Source: Jaenimonas drosophilae (Eukaryota > Euglenozoa > Kinetoplastea > Trypanosomatida > Trypanosomatidae). From it: DNA of 47,332 bases. Where the stretch lies: positions 1-47,332 of the forward strand of contig JASAON010001526.1 in NCBI GenBank assembly GCA_030849065.1. Direction: 5' to 3'. The position numbers were made by a program, and so were the translations under genes. Shown here in pieces: positions 17,301-25,284 of this stretch; positions within the stretch are counted from its first letter, which is position 1; the number at the start of each line of letters is the position of its first letter. Below the pieces are notes generated by a model, which was not told the origin of the DNA, ran no database searches, and worked only from the letters and a program-made list of their open reading frames with translations.

Positions 17301-19171
17301 CGTGTTTGCGTCGAGGTGAAGTAGGATGGTGGAGATGCGGGTTGCGGCAACACAGCTCCACTGCTGCCGCTCTCCATGGGCAAGATGCCATCACCACCAC
17401 CGCCCTGCTTCCATGATGGTTGAGCGCCACGTGCTTCATATGGATGCTGGCGTGAGGAGGTCCACGGCGACGTACCAACCGCATCTTCATCATCATCATC
17501 ATCGACGAGCTCCGGGTAGGCATTAGGTGCAGAACCGTACACCGGCGGCTGTTGTTGTTGCGGAAGATGATGTGCGTACTGCATCGGCCGAGCTTGGTTA
17601 TTCTCATGATGCACCACGGATGTTGTTGGTGTGGTGAAGTGGAGCTCATCCTGCATCATTCGTGTTGCAATGTTGGCATCCTCGGTGGTTGTAGCACCTC
17701 CACCGAGCAGCGCGGCGTAGATATCCACCACATCCTCAGCGTTGTTGGCCCACGATGCCTCCGCATTCTCATCACCTTCCGAACCAGCTTGCTCCTCCTC
17801 CTCATCATCATCGCTCTCCCCATTCACCCCATGTTGCGCATGAGCATGATGTGCTCCAGTGGCTGACATGGCACCACCTTCCTCTGCTCCACCAAGTAGA
17901 GCATCCATGTTGCTCGTGCCAACCAACGATGCCATCATGAAGGCTGCCGACGGTGCGGCGTTGGATGATGTGGCAGCACTCACCATCGATCCTGGACGTC
18001 GCGCACGTTCCTCCTCGAGACGCTGCTTCTGTTGTGCGTAGGGAATGCCCTTGTGCAAGTACTCATGCGGGCATGCCGTCATGGTGATGAGAACACCAAA
18101 ACGTGCGAACATGGCAGCTTGGTACGTGAAGGAGGCGAAGGGGTTCCATAGGATGGCGAAGATGCTCTCCGGCCGCTTCACCGGCACGAAAAAGACGCCG
18201 GGCTCGTAGCCTGGCACGATGAGAATGTCGGGGGTTTGTGGCACAACATGCAGACTGGTGCTCGTGTTGGTGCCGGAAGAAGAAACACCACCACCGTGTT
18301 GTTGCGATACACGCTTAATCGGGGTGAGAAGCAGAAGAAGATCCTCTGGCGTGATGCCAGCTCCATTGCGCATCTTGGCCTCGTACTCCACAACAGAAAA
18401 GGTGGCGTTTGGTGGGAAGTACGTCACCGGGGGCCCAAACGAGGCCTGCATGCCCGCCTCCACCATGGACTCAACCATCCGCGTGGCGAGACGTACATCC
18501 TTGCCAAACGTGAGCACCACCTGGCTCAACGCAGAGCCACGCTTGATGAAGCGCAACGAGGTGATGGCGGTGCTCGCGCTGTTGTAGCGCATCAAATCGA
18601 GCAAATAGCTGACGAGCTGGCCCATGTAGGCCTGCACCGATGTGCCATCGGGCACCACACCATCGAGCTCCACAACAACGCACGATGATGGCTGCAATGA
18701 TCGTCCATGTGGTTGAGCACGTACACGTTCAGGGGGATAGAGACGGAGCTCTGCCACGGTGCTGGGCAAATCAAAGCGAATCTGCCGCCACGCCTTCGGT
18801 GGTGCCATGGCGTGGTTCTCCATCATGTGGCGATAAAAGAGGAGCACCTCCTCATCCGAGGCACCAACAGGTGGCTGCACCTCATCTGTGGTTGTTGCAG
18901 CAGCAGCAGCATCAGTATCATCACTAGCTCCAACCTGTGGCGCAACTTGTGTTGGATCATCATGCTGTTGTTGTTGTTGGTGCATGTATTGTTGTTGGTC
19001 TTCCTGGGCCCATGAGGTACCATGTTCCTCCTGCGATGGTGGATTATTCATGTTTGTGTTGGATGTATGCGCGTGCTGCACCTCCATCTCACCCGATGGG
19101 AGATCAATGGGGGCGTCAGCGGCATCGACGGAGGCTGCCGTCACCGCCGCATGTGGTCGGAAGTTGTACAT
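14351..19171 (-). CDS. RRM-like protein with tandem WW-like modules and an RS/RGG tail
   Basis: 1606 residues; ATG at 19171. Residues ~163-249 look like an RNA-recognition fold (SSCVVVELDGVV as RNP2, SQVVLTFGKDVRLATRMV as RNP1). A conserved-looking hydrophobic segment follows (~330-370, SIFAILWNPFASFTYQAAMF). The middle is helical with acidic and low-complexity inserts. Residues ~1209-1340 and ~1384-1507 are two copies of one module: a Tyr-Pro lead, PF.PLP..W, an aromatic strand (GHYYYRD / GIYVFRP), HP, then VSPQAF and finally WLRDQRQR / WMKDQRRR before a helix. The first half of each copy follows the WW-domain pattern, but the second signature Trp is missing. The tail has RRRRSRSRDSHSGS, a long Asp/Glu run and a Gly-Arg end. 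Together these suggest an RNA-binding nuclear RNP factor; its exact role is unknown. It may be kinetoplastid-specific. Confidence 0.75.
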   Translation of the reverse strand: MYNFRPHAAVTAASVDAADAPIDLPSGEMEVQHAHTSNTNMNNPPSQEEHGTSWAQEDQQQYMHQQQQQHDDPTQVAPQVGASDDTDAAAAATTTDEVQPPVGASDEEVLLFYRHMMENHAMAPPKAWRQIRFDLPSTVAELRLYPPERVRAQPHGRSLQPSSCVVVELDGVVPDGTSVQAYMGQLVSYLLDLMRYNSASTAITSLRFIKRGSALSQVVLTFGKDVRLATRMVESMVEAGMQASFGPPVTYFPPNATFSVVEYEAKMRNGAGITPEDLLLLLTPIKRVSQQHGGGVSSSGTNTSTSLHVVPQTPDILIVPGYEPGVFFVPVKRPESIFAILWNPFASFTYQAAMFARFGVLITMTACPHEYLHKGIPYAQQKQRLEEERARRPGSMVSAATSSNAAPSAAFMMASLVGTSNMDALLGGAEEGGAMSATGAHHAHAQHGVNGESDDDEEEEQAGSEGDENAEASWANNAEDVVDIYAALLGGGATTTEDANIATRMMQDELHFTTPTTSVVHHENNQARPMQYAHHLPQQQQPPVYGSAPNAYPELVDDDDDEDAVGTSPWTSSRQHPYEARGAQPSWKQGGGGDGILPMESGSSGAVLPQPASPPSYFTSTQTRTQPSSSSQSSSHAARGGGSVYGHQPTPTPRRPPISVDDARQLAMMVEDCVRDLLPTTYAIYAADIDASATTTTTTTTCATSEDAIMHHIAPDVRVPPMSVEMMQLMELLTKESHKILALLRCPAAEMGWEGLAEAKQQLSHALLVSIPPPRNVDDSSDFVRQCWCARVEDDEEDDDDDGVRDEDAKKDEDDASKAVDAATPVLPSMFPYLLSTPCGVDVIAVLLQQHHARIAPLLAVYLPPFLLDAHVVQEVGCALLQVDASSSNVVVRRILRHWLPLMLWLQQLIAARASSEAASSSSSPTHVEDDDVRRNAASKRLLSQLGNTFDVFLAALSPSQRAACRAFSDEKNMLANFVELMKTSSSVDGAASGGDVAQPNTSETTTTTTKSATEVMVGDPLWGVRGAVLRTLLRLYVNADVVSGDALAHELVGEDNVVHQEHLFFAISAATRSAVSPSLSVESAVFCGNILRSIEEANNRNDAPTTTTSSSSMKMKSLGEREALQLLDAIFRSTSTDASYAALRRAYFAEPAPSPRILKIVARLSNAQRMHMTEQQQQQHSILGAPAFSHNNNNNNNVHVGAAAQWKQAWSVAMRTYPMVGEPFTPLPASWTSSISRSYGHYYYRDASGSASYVHPADAAEYMVSPQAFVLEPKGGVKLEEIVAEANRIQRRDRASSSSSSSKTEDAPREISREDAEMWLRDQRQRHLFLDLAVLRELRITYTSSSSSSALQARGRGAGGGETQRANNTATSSSSMKTTKSMTKDELHELLRTWMHHYPTRGVPFPPLPRGWSVNMSSATGIYVFRPPSGGDGRTSSSPPTSLHPKTRGCYPVSPQAFAEQRGVSCEAIARVSCTSVEEVVRWMKDQRRRDAAMDYAVANIVPVQYAVDVMAADAAEMCRRRDGNTPPESRRRRRSRSRDSHSGSDDDDEDDDDDDDDGVSLTDSEVLRRGQRRGQTRGVRSRRGGGGRGNRGGGGGGGGARRRR

Positions 19172-20611
19172 GAAACAACAACAACAACAAGTTTGTTGGG
19201 AGATGCACGAAGCAAGGTGAGACCAACAACGGCAACGAGCTGTGCTCGAGCACCTATCCTAATTATCGTCTAGAGATCTAGCACACATACGTAGGAGGTG
19301 TGTGTGGCACGCAACACAATGAAAAAAGAAGAAGAAAAATGTACGATTGAGGAGGTGTGTTTTTGCATGTACATGAATGCCACGTGGAGCTCTACCCAAC
19401 AACAACGGAGAGGAGAGCCACATTGGCCCCTTCACCAATCATGAATTCTTCTACATCCTCCATGCTAGTTCCGCCAACACACGCCACGTACGCCCGCACA
19501 CACACACACACAGTCTTCGAGTGCGATGTTGGCGTGATGAATAGCTACAGTGAAAAAACCCGTCGCAATGCAGGAAACATACGAAGGTGCTTCCTCAACT
19601 CACTCATCATCATCATCATCATCATCATCAACTACATCATCCATATTGAGCGTACAACATGAAGAGTTGTGTGGCCCCACACACTTTTTCCGGGCGGAGG
19701 AGCTCAGGCCTGCTCCACGTGAAGAAGAAAGAAAAATCAAGCATGTCGTACATTGTTGGAGAATACAAACCATAAATCCAGCGCACACAGGAGGAAGATG
19801 AGGTGCACGAAGAGAGATATGCCAACAACACATCACCGACGAGCACGTTCGCATTGCTTTAGGAGCAAGGAATGGCGAGGAAGATGTTGTTGTTGTTGGT
19901 GTTGTTTTGTGTGCGTGCATCTCTCCAAAGAAGGGAGGGCACCGTGAGGCACGGAGATGGAAGGAGGTAGGAGGGTTATAAATGTGTCTATGAAGCAGTC
20001 AGCGTAGAGACGTTGTGCGAAGAGATGCTGATGAGCGGATGGCGTCATACGAAGATGCTGATGTTGGCGAAAAAAGAAAAGGCACATCAATCGTTTTTTT
20101 TTTTCATTCCCACTTGGTGGAGTAGAAGAAAAAGAAGAGCGAAGCACCAACAACAAAGCTCGTGAGGAGGTTGGTCGTTGGCGTGTACGTCCTCCGTCTA
20201 CGCACACCTCCATGAGCAGCTCTTCATGGTTGGCTATCGCTTCATCATCAACGTGTGCTACTCTGCGATGAACGTGTGTGCATCGCGCATTTATGCCAAC
20301 AACAATATAACAACACAAGAACAGAAAAAAAAAGAGGAAGACGTACAGAAGAAGATCTATTGGCCGATAGATAGGGTGGGAGGAAGAGCTCTCTGTGAGC
20401 TGTGGCCCTTTCCCTCCGCATTCGTTGCCCTGCCATTGCCACCAACACACACATCCGCGCACACACGTACGTCCTTCATCAACTTATCATCATCATCATC
20501 ATTTTAGCGCCGTTCTCCATGATTATGTGCGTGTGTGTTGTTAGGCAGATGTGTGCTGCTGTTGTTGTTGGTGGTGGCTCTCTCTCTCTCTCACTTGCTC
20601 GTTCGCTTGCT
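19172..20611. other. 1.4 kb spacer; no gene supported
   Basis: Contains AC runs (~19499-19512), CAT/ATC repeats (~19601-19630), a T10 run near 20094-20103, an A9 run near 20323-20331 and a TC run near 20580-20591. The longest minus-strand frame (209 codons, ending at 19833) has a hydrophobic stretch coded by the pyrimidine run near 20310-20340 and no recognisable domain, so it is treated as non-coding. It should hold the 3' UTR of WDR17 and the 5' UTR of the next gene. Confidence 0.6.
19278..19340 (-). promoter_or_regulatory. candidate trans-splice acceptor for the RRM/WW/RGG gene
   Basis: Tract TTTTTCTTCTTCTTTTTTC on the minus strand (about 19321-19340), first AG in GTGCTAG at 19279-19278, about 107 bases before the ATG at 19171. 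A second TTG run (19177-19191) lies just before the ATG. Confidence 0.45.
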
Positions 20612-23600
20612 CTATGCGGCAATATGCCGTGCTCCGGTGCCAAGTGGCGAGAAGGCGCAACACTGCGCCCACGCCAGCGCCTCCGTCCTCGCCATCACCG
20701 ACTGGCCATCATCGCACACGTGCAACGCGCCAAAGATGGGCTCTCCCGTGATGGTGGATGTGCGTGTTTGCCCGCGCTCATTCATCATGGCAATGAGGCC
20801 ACCTTCCGTGTTGCAATCGAGCTCCACGGAGTGAGTGGAGTATGCGCCGAGAAGAGGCTGAGCCTTGCCAAGAAGAGCCTCAACGGCAGCATCGCCCTGC
20901 GCGAGCTCACGTGCCTTGGCGAAGGCGGGGTTGAGCAGCTTCGGGAAGCGGAAGACCTTCACGCACATCAACGCCGACGTCAAGAGTGCGAGGGCGAGGA
21001 ACTTGCGATGTTCTGGCGAGAGTTGGCCCATGGAGGTGGTTGTGGCAGCATTGGGAAGAGAGGGAATGCTGGAGCCTGGCGCTTGTGCGTTGTTATTGTT
21101 GTTGTTCGCGCCACGCACCACAGGCAAGGAAACGTACTGCGAGACGTGTAGTGCCTGTGTGAGGTAGAAGCTGGTGTTGGCGCCATCGGCGTCCTGCAGG
21201 GCTACCTGCAACAAGCTCTCCATGAACCCACTGACGCTCTGCAGAATCATCGAGGAGGTGATGGGGCCAGCGGCGGCATCCGCGCTCATCACCATCGCCG
21301 CGAGCTGATTCTGCGAGGCGAGACCATCGCTGGCGTGGCGTTGCTGGATCATGTTGGCGTCGAGTGGGAGCTGGAGTTTTTGCGATTCCTGACGCACCTG
21401 ATCTGTGAAGGTGCGGAGCTTCTCGAGCATGACATGTTGTGGCATCTGATGTACCTGATGCTGCTGGGCGAGAGAGCTCTGGTAGAGGGCGAGGACCGTG
21501 GCCATGCCATCGTAGGGGTTTGAGAGACGTGTGCTACACAACAAGGCCGTTTCCCAGAAGCCCTGACGCGCGCACAGGAGCATCGTCATGCGGTAGGCCG
21601 CATCGATGCTTCCCTGTTCCTGCAGTGGCACCGTATGTACGAGGAGGTGCGCCGCCACCACATCTCCGGCATTCTCGAGCAACCGTACCGCGGCATCACC
21701 CTTGCCGTTGCTCACCTGCGCCGCGGCAAAGAGTCGGGGGCTGTTGAAGCGCTCTAACCCGCTCGTTAGGCGCTCACGTTGGAGCTCCTTCACCTGCGCC
21801 GAGACACCGTTGGCATCGACGGTGGTGCAGTGCGATGTTTCTGGTGGCACGGCACCCGGTGGCAGGGTGGTGCCGGGCGCCACCGAAGCAGCTAAGTTTC
21901 GCTGTGGGCAGCTCTGCTCCACGGCGATGCCCGCGTCGAGCTGATCATGGCGGAATCTGCCCGCCAAGCGTGCGGCCCGTGTGCTCTCCTCACCCATGAT
22001 GAAGTAGGTCATGGCACGTGTGGCATCTCCCGATGCCTCCATCGCCTCACCGGCGCGGATGCACGCATTGCGCCAAAATTCACGGCTGACGATCGGCGCC
22101 ACGGCGATGGCACGGTCCCACTGCTCCGCCTCCATCAGCAATTGGCAGTGCTCTTCAAAGTTGCCAACACGCAGCACCTCCTCCGCAGCCTCAACGAGCC
22201 GCTCTCGTTGGTACTCCACGCCGGCCGCGGTGGCGGATTTGCCGCGCGCCTTATCCACGATTTGTTTCGCCCGTGCGCGACGTGCGTCAAGCAGCTTGGA
22301 TGCGGGCTGCACCACATCTTTTCCATCCACGGCGAAGGTGGTTGGGTCGGAGGCGAAGCTGGCCATGTGTGCGAGATCCACGGCACCGATCGGGAGATCA
22401 AAGAACTGCAACACCTTGGCCATGCGCTCCGCGGGCTTGGCGTTGGTGTTCTCGCGCAGCTCCTTCGCCAGACGCTCCACCGCCGCACCAGTGCCTTTGA
22501 AGGGCATTACACCAGATGAGGGCGTTGATGAGGTGAAAAGTTGCGAAGCATCGCTGACAATGGCTTGGTCCAGTGCGCCAAGGGCGGCGTGAATGGCGAT
22601 GCCACGCAACGCACCGAGCTGCCACAACACCACCGCGCCATCTTGGCTCGCGGTGGCGAAGATGGTGGGCCGTTCCGGGCTGGAGCTGATGGAGCACACC
22701 GCCGATGGCGAGGTGCTTGAGGCAACGGTGGTGATGGCGGCACCACTTCGCACATCCCACACACGCAGGCCACCTTCCCCACCGGAGAGGAGGAGGTACG
22801 GCGCGATGCTGCACCAACCCAGAGAGGTGATGGCGCCGCTCTGCGTGCCGGCGCTCAGCACACGTGCAGAGGCGTGGATGGTGCGGGCATCTCGGCTGCT
22901 GAGATCCCACACGCGGATGGTGGAGTCCGCGCTCGCGCTGACGAGGAGGTTCGGCAGAGACGGGTTGAAGGAGACGTCATGAACGGTGCCAGTGTGGCCC
23001 GACAAGATCATCCACGGTTCCTCACCAGCACCTTGGCTCACGCTGAAGAGGCAAATGTTATGATCATCTCCCACCACACAGTTGGCCACCGCCATGACAC
23101 CCGTGGTGATGAGCTCAACGGCGAGTGCGCCACGAGCTGGGGTTGGCGTGCCTCCGCCCACATGCGGCTTCGATGGAACAAAGCGGCGCTGAATTTTTCC
23201 TTCCTTGGTTGAGAGAAGCGCCACCTCTCCCGCGGCGGAGCTCACAACGAGGATGGAGTCTGAGGCAGAAGTTGGCGCCCACTCCATGCGCACGGCAGCC
23301 TTGGCAAAGACCTGCGTGCGCCACGCCAAACGCCGTGTGCTGATGGCGTAGGCCACCACCTCTCCACTGCTGAAGCTCACGGCGATGAGCTTGCCATTGG
23401 GCGACCACGCCACACTGTGTGCGTGGCGATGTTGTGGTTGCTGATCGGCCAGAGGACGTACAACATAGTGTAAGCTCATCTGCCGAAGATTGTGCACGTA
23501 GAGATTGCCATCGGCACCGCACGATGCGGCAAAATCACGATCATAGGGAGAGATGCTCACATCGCTCAGAACCCCACGAGGGGCGGCATCGGCGGACTGA

Positions 23601-24844
23601 AACACAACACGTTGCGCCGCGACGGAGAAGACCTTCACCGCACCCGTTGTGAGCGCCACCACCACGCGGTCCTTCTCCAAGGTGGCGCAGCTCACCACGC
23701 CAACCTTGGTTGGTGTGCGCTCGCACGTCATGGCCTCCGCCGGGCAAAATGCCGCCACGGGTGTCTTGGCGTTGATGCTCCACTTAAACATCTTGTTGGT
23801 GGTGGAGCTGGCGGAGTAGAAGGCCCCCGTCTCTCCCCGGATCCACGTCAAGGAAGAGACCTTGTTGGCCTCTGGCGCCTCCTTGTAGCTGAAGCTGGCA
23901 ACGATGCTCGATGCCATCACATCGCACAGAACCAAACCACCATCGATGGTGCCAACGGCGAGATAGTTCTGATTAACCACATCAAAAGACAGCGCACTAA
24001 TTGGGTGCTTCTCCACGGCACCACTCGTGATGTTGCTGCTGCTGGCGTTGTTGGCGAAGGTGCTCGCGGATGCCGTGGATGATGTGTTGTTGGTGTTGCT
24101 GCTGCTGCTGCTCGTGGTACCAAATGGAAGCAGAACACCGGTTGGATTGAGGCCTGTGGCGGCGTTGAGGCTGAAGAAGGCCAAACATCCATCGGCAGTA
24201 CCAGCGGCAACGATATCCGCGCGAACGGGAGAGACGGCGATGGCGGTGATGGCGCCAACCTTCTGACCATTCAGTGCCGGTGGTGGAGGCATCGCAACAC
24301 AACGTGGCTCATGGTTTTCATTTGTGTTTAGGGAGATCAACTTCCCATATTGTGTGCCAAAGAGAAGATGATGCTTGCCAGCGACGCACATGGTTGTGGC
24401 ACCACCTTCGCGGGCGAGCACATCGTGAAGGGTTGGGTGGAGCTTCGTGCGGCTGACATCCTCGCCGGTGGCGGCGCGCCACAAACGCACAGCCTGACCA
24501 CCTCCACTAGTGGTGCTGCGTGTGAGGCCGGCGACGTACTCCTCATTCATATCCACGGCAATCAAGTTGCCAGGAAGCTCCGCACCAAAGACGTTGCGCA
24601 GGTTGTAGGCCGAGACGCTCACCGGAGGTGGCAGAGGTGTGCGAGGGTTGGGGAGGTTGTTGGCGGGTGGAGCAGCGGCAGCAGCGTCGGGAGAGATGTT
24701 GGGGATATAGCGTGCATCTCCAGAGAAGAGAAGAACGCTGCGTGGGCTGCAATACGCAAAGTTGTTGGCACCACGTGGGATGATACTGCGTGGGCAGTCT
24801 GCCGAGCAGCCAGGAAGAATCTGAGCCACGGGGAATAGATCCAT
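20612..24844 (-). CDS. WDR17: WDR17 orthologue (WD40 plus alpha-solenoid)
   Basis: 1410 residues from the ATG at 24844. The open frame extends 20 codons to a TTG, but that stretch is an AAC repeat and is taken as UTR. The N-terminus (ILPGCSADCPRSI then NNFAYCSP) matches the start of WDR17. About 760 residues of WD40 repeats follow, clearest at ~612-650 (LSGHTGTVHDVSFNPSLPN, SASADSTIRVWDLSS) and in the next two repeats (GLRVWDVRSG; DGAVVLWQLGALRG). An alpha-solenoid then runs to ~1300, with the WDR17-like block LVEAAEEVLRVGNFEEHCQL and AEQWDRAIAVAPIVSREFW near 881-923. A short conserved C-terminal module (ITGEPIFGALHV) closes the protein. This is the architecture of intraflagellar-transport and coat proteins; WDR17's own molecular role is not established. 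Sec31 was considered, but the N-terminal motif and the post-WD block fit WDR17 better. Confidence 0.85.
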   Translation of the reverse strand: MDLFPVAQILPGCSADCPRSIIPRGANNFAYCSPRSVLLFSGDARYIPNISPDAAAAAPPANNLPNPRTPLPPPVSVSAYNLRNVFGAELPGNLIAVDMNEEYVAGLTRSTTSGGGQAVRLWRAATGEDVSRTKLHPTLHDVLAREGGATTMCVAGKHHLLFGTQYGKLISLNTNENHEPRCVAMPPPPALNGQKVGAITAIAVSPVRADIVAAGTADGCLAFFSLNAATGLNPTGVLLPFGTTSSSSSNTNNTSSTASASTFANNASSSNITSGAVEKHPISALSFDVVNQNYLAVGTIDGGLVLCDVMASSIVASFSYKEAPEANKVSSLTWIRGETGAFYSASSTTNKMFKWSINAKTPVAAFCPAEAMTCERTPTKVGVVSCATLEKDRVVVALTTGAVKVFSVAAQRVVFQSADAAPRGVLSDVSISPYDRDFAASCGADGNLYVHNLRQMSLHYVVRPLADQQPQHRHAHSVAWSPNGKLIAVSFSSGEVVAYAISTRRLAWRTQVFAKAAVRMEWAPTSASDSILVVSSAAGEVALLSTKEGKIQRRFVPSKPHVGGGTPTPARGALAVELITTGVMAVANCVVGDDHNICLFSVSQGAGEEPWMILSGHTGTVHDVSFNPSLPNLLVSASADSTIRVWDLSSRDARTIHASARVLSAGTQSGAITSLGWCSIAPYLLLSGGEGGLRVWDVRSGAAITTVASSTSPSAVCSISSSPERPTIFATASQDGAVVLWQLGALRGIAIHAALGALDQAIVSDASQLFTSSTPSSGVMPFKGTGAAVERLAKELRENTNAKPAERMAKVLQFFDLPIGAVDLAHMASFASDPTTFAVDGKDVVQPASKLLDARRARAKQIVDKARGKSATAAGVEYQRERLVEAAEEVLRVGNFEEHCQLLMEAEQWDRAIAVAPIVSREFWRNACIRAGEAMEASGDATRAMTYFIMGEESTRAARLAGRFRHDQLDAGIAVEQSCPQRNLAASVAPGTTLPPGAVPPETSHCTTVDANGVSAQVKELQRERLTSGLERFNSPRLFAAAQVSNGKGDAAVRLLENAGDVVAAHLLVHTVPLQEQGSIDAAYRMTMLLCARQGFWETALLCSTRLSNPYDGMATVLALYQSSLAQQHQVHQMPQHVMLEKLRTFTDQVRQESQKLQLPLDANMIQQRHASDGLASQNQLAAMVMSADAAAGPITSSMILQSVSGFMESLLQVALQDADGANTSFYLTQALHVSQYVSLPVVRGANNNNNNAQAPGSSIPSLPNAATTTSMGQLSPEHRKFLALALLTSALMCVKVFRFPKLLNPAFAKARELAQGDAAVEALLGKAQPLLGAYSTHSVELDCNTEGGLIAMMNERGQTRTSTITGEPIFGALHVCDDGQSVMARTEALAWAQCCAFSPLGTGARHIAA

Positions 24845-24845
24845 A

Positions 24846-24871
24846 TTGTTGTTGTTGTTGTTGTTGTTGTT
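24846..24871. repeat. (TTG)8 trinucleotide repeat before the WDR17 ATG
   Basis: (CAA)n on the transcribed strand, ending two bases before the ATG at 24844. In frame it would read as Asn10, which is why the longest frame seems to extend upstream. Confidence 0.85.
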
Positions 24872-25144
24872 ATTGATGATGGGATGTACGTAGGACAACA
24901 ACAACGACGAAGGAAAGAGGGAAGGAATGGGGGGAATGAAAGAGATACTGCTACTCTATGTGTATATGATGGTAGTTGGATGAGCTTATGAAGATGATGC
25001 GCGTGTGTGTGTGTGTGTGCTGAGACGGTTCGAGAGAATCTCTGCACCCCGCACAACCTAAGTCTTCTACGCTTCTAACTTAAAATACGCAAAAAATGAA
25101 GAAGAAGAAGATGATGATGAGAGGTGCACCATATCACAGCACAC

Positions 25145-25146
<2 letters not shown>

Positions 25147-25185
<39 letters not shown>

Positions 25186-25193
25186 GGGGGGGG
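25147..25193. repeat. (TG)18 microsatellite followed by G9
   Basis: Uninterrupted TG repeat at 25147-25183 followed by TA-less junction 'a' and G9 at 25185-25193, in the spacer 3' of ATG6. On the transcribed strand it reads C9 then (CA)18. Confidence 0.9.
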
Positions 25194-25284
25194 AGAAACA
25201 CATGAGGATCATCCCAACACACACACAACCAACTCTCTCTCTCTTTCTCTGTGTGTGAGCAAGAATGTTTCGCTTCCTCGGTCT

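Larger units (their letters stand above)
24845..25284. other. spacer with (TTG)8, a pyrimidine tract, (GT)18 and G9
   Basis: Between ATG6 and WDR17. On the minus strand the order after the ATG6 stop is CT-rich DNA, C9 (25193-25185), (CA)18 (25183-25147), a CTT run, a second pyrimidine tract (about 24907-24943) and (CAA)8 (24871-24846) right before the WDR17 ATG. No AG occurs between the second tract and the ATG, so the acceptor for WDR17 must lie further upstream; it was not placed. Confidence 0.6.

Noticed and set aside
19833..20462. 209-codon minus-strand frame with a hydrophobic stretch
   Set aside because: The hydrophobic part is coded by a pyrimidine run and the rest is repeat-like; no domain, and it would sit in the spacer where a splice tract is expected.
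20612..24844. Sec31 as identity of the WD40-solenoid protein
   Set aside because: The N-terminal GC..C...FAYC pattern and the block after the WD repeats fit WDR17, and the Sec31 Pro-rich region is absent.
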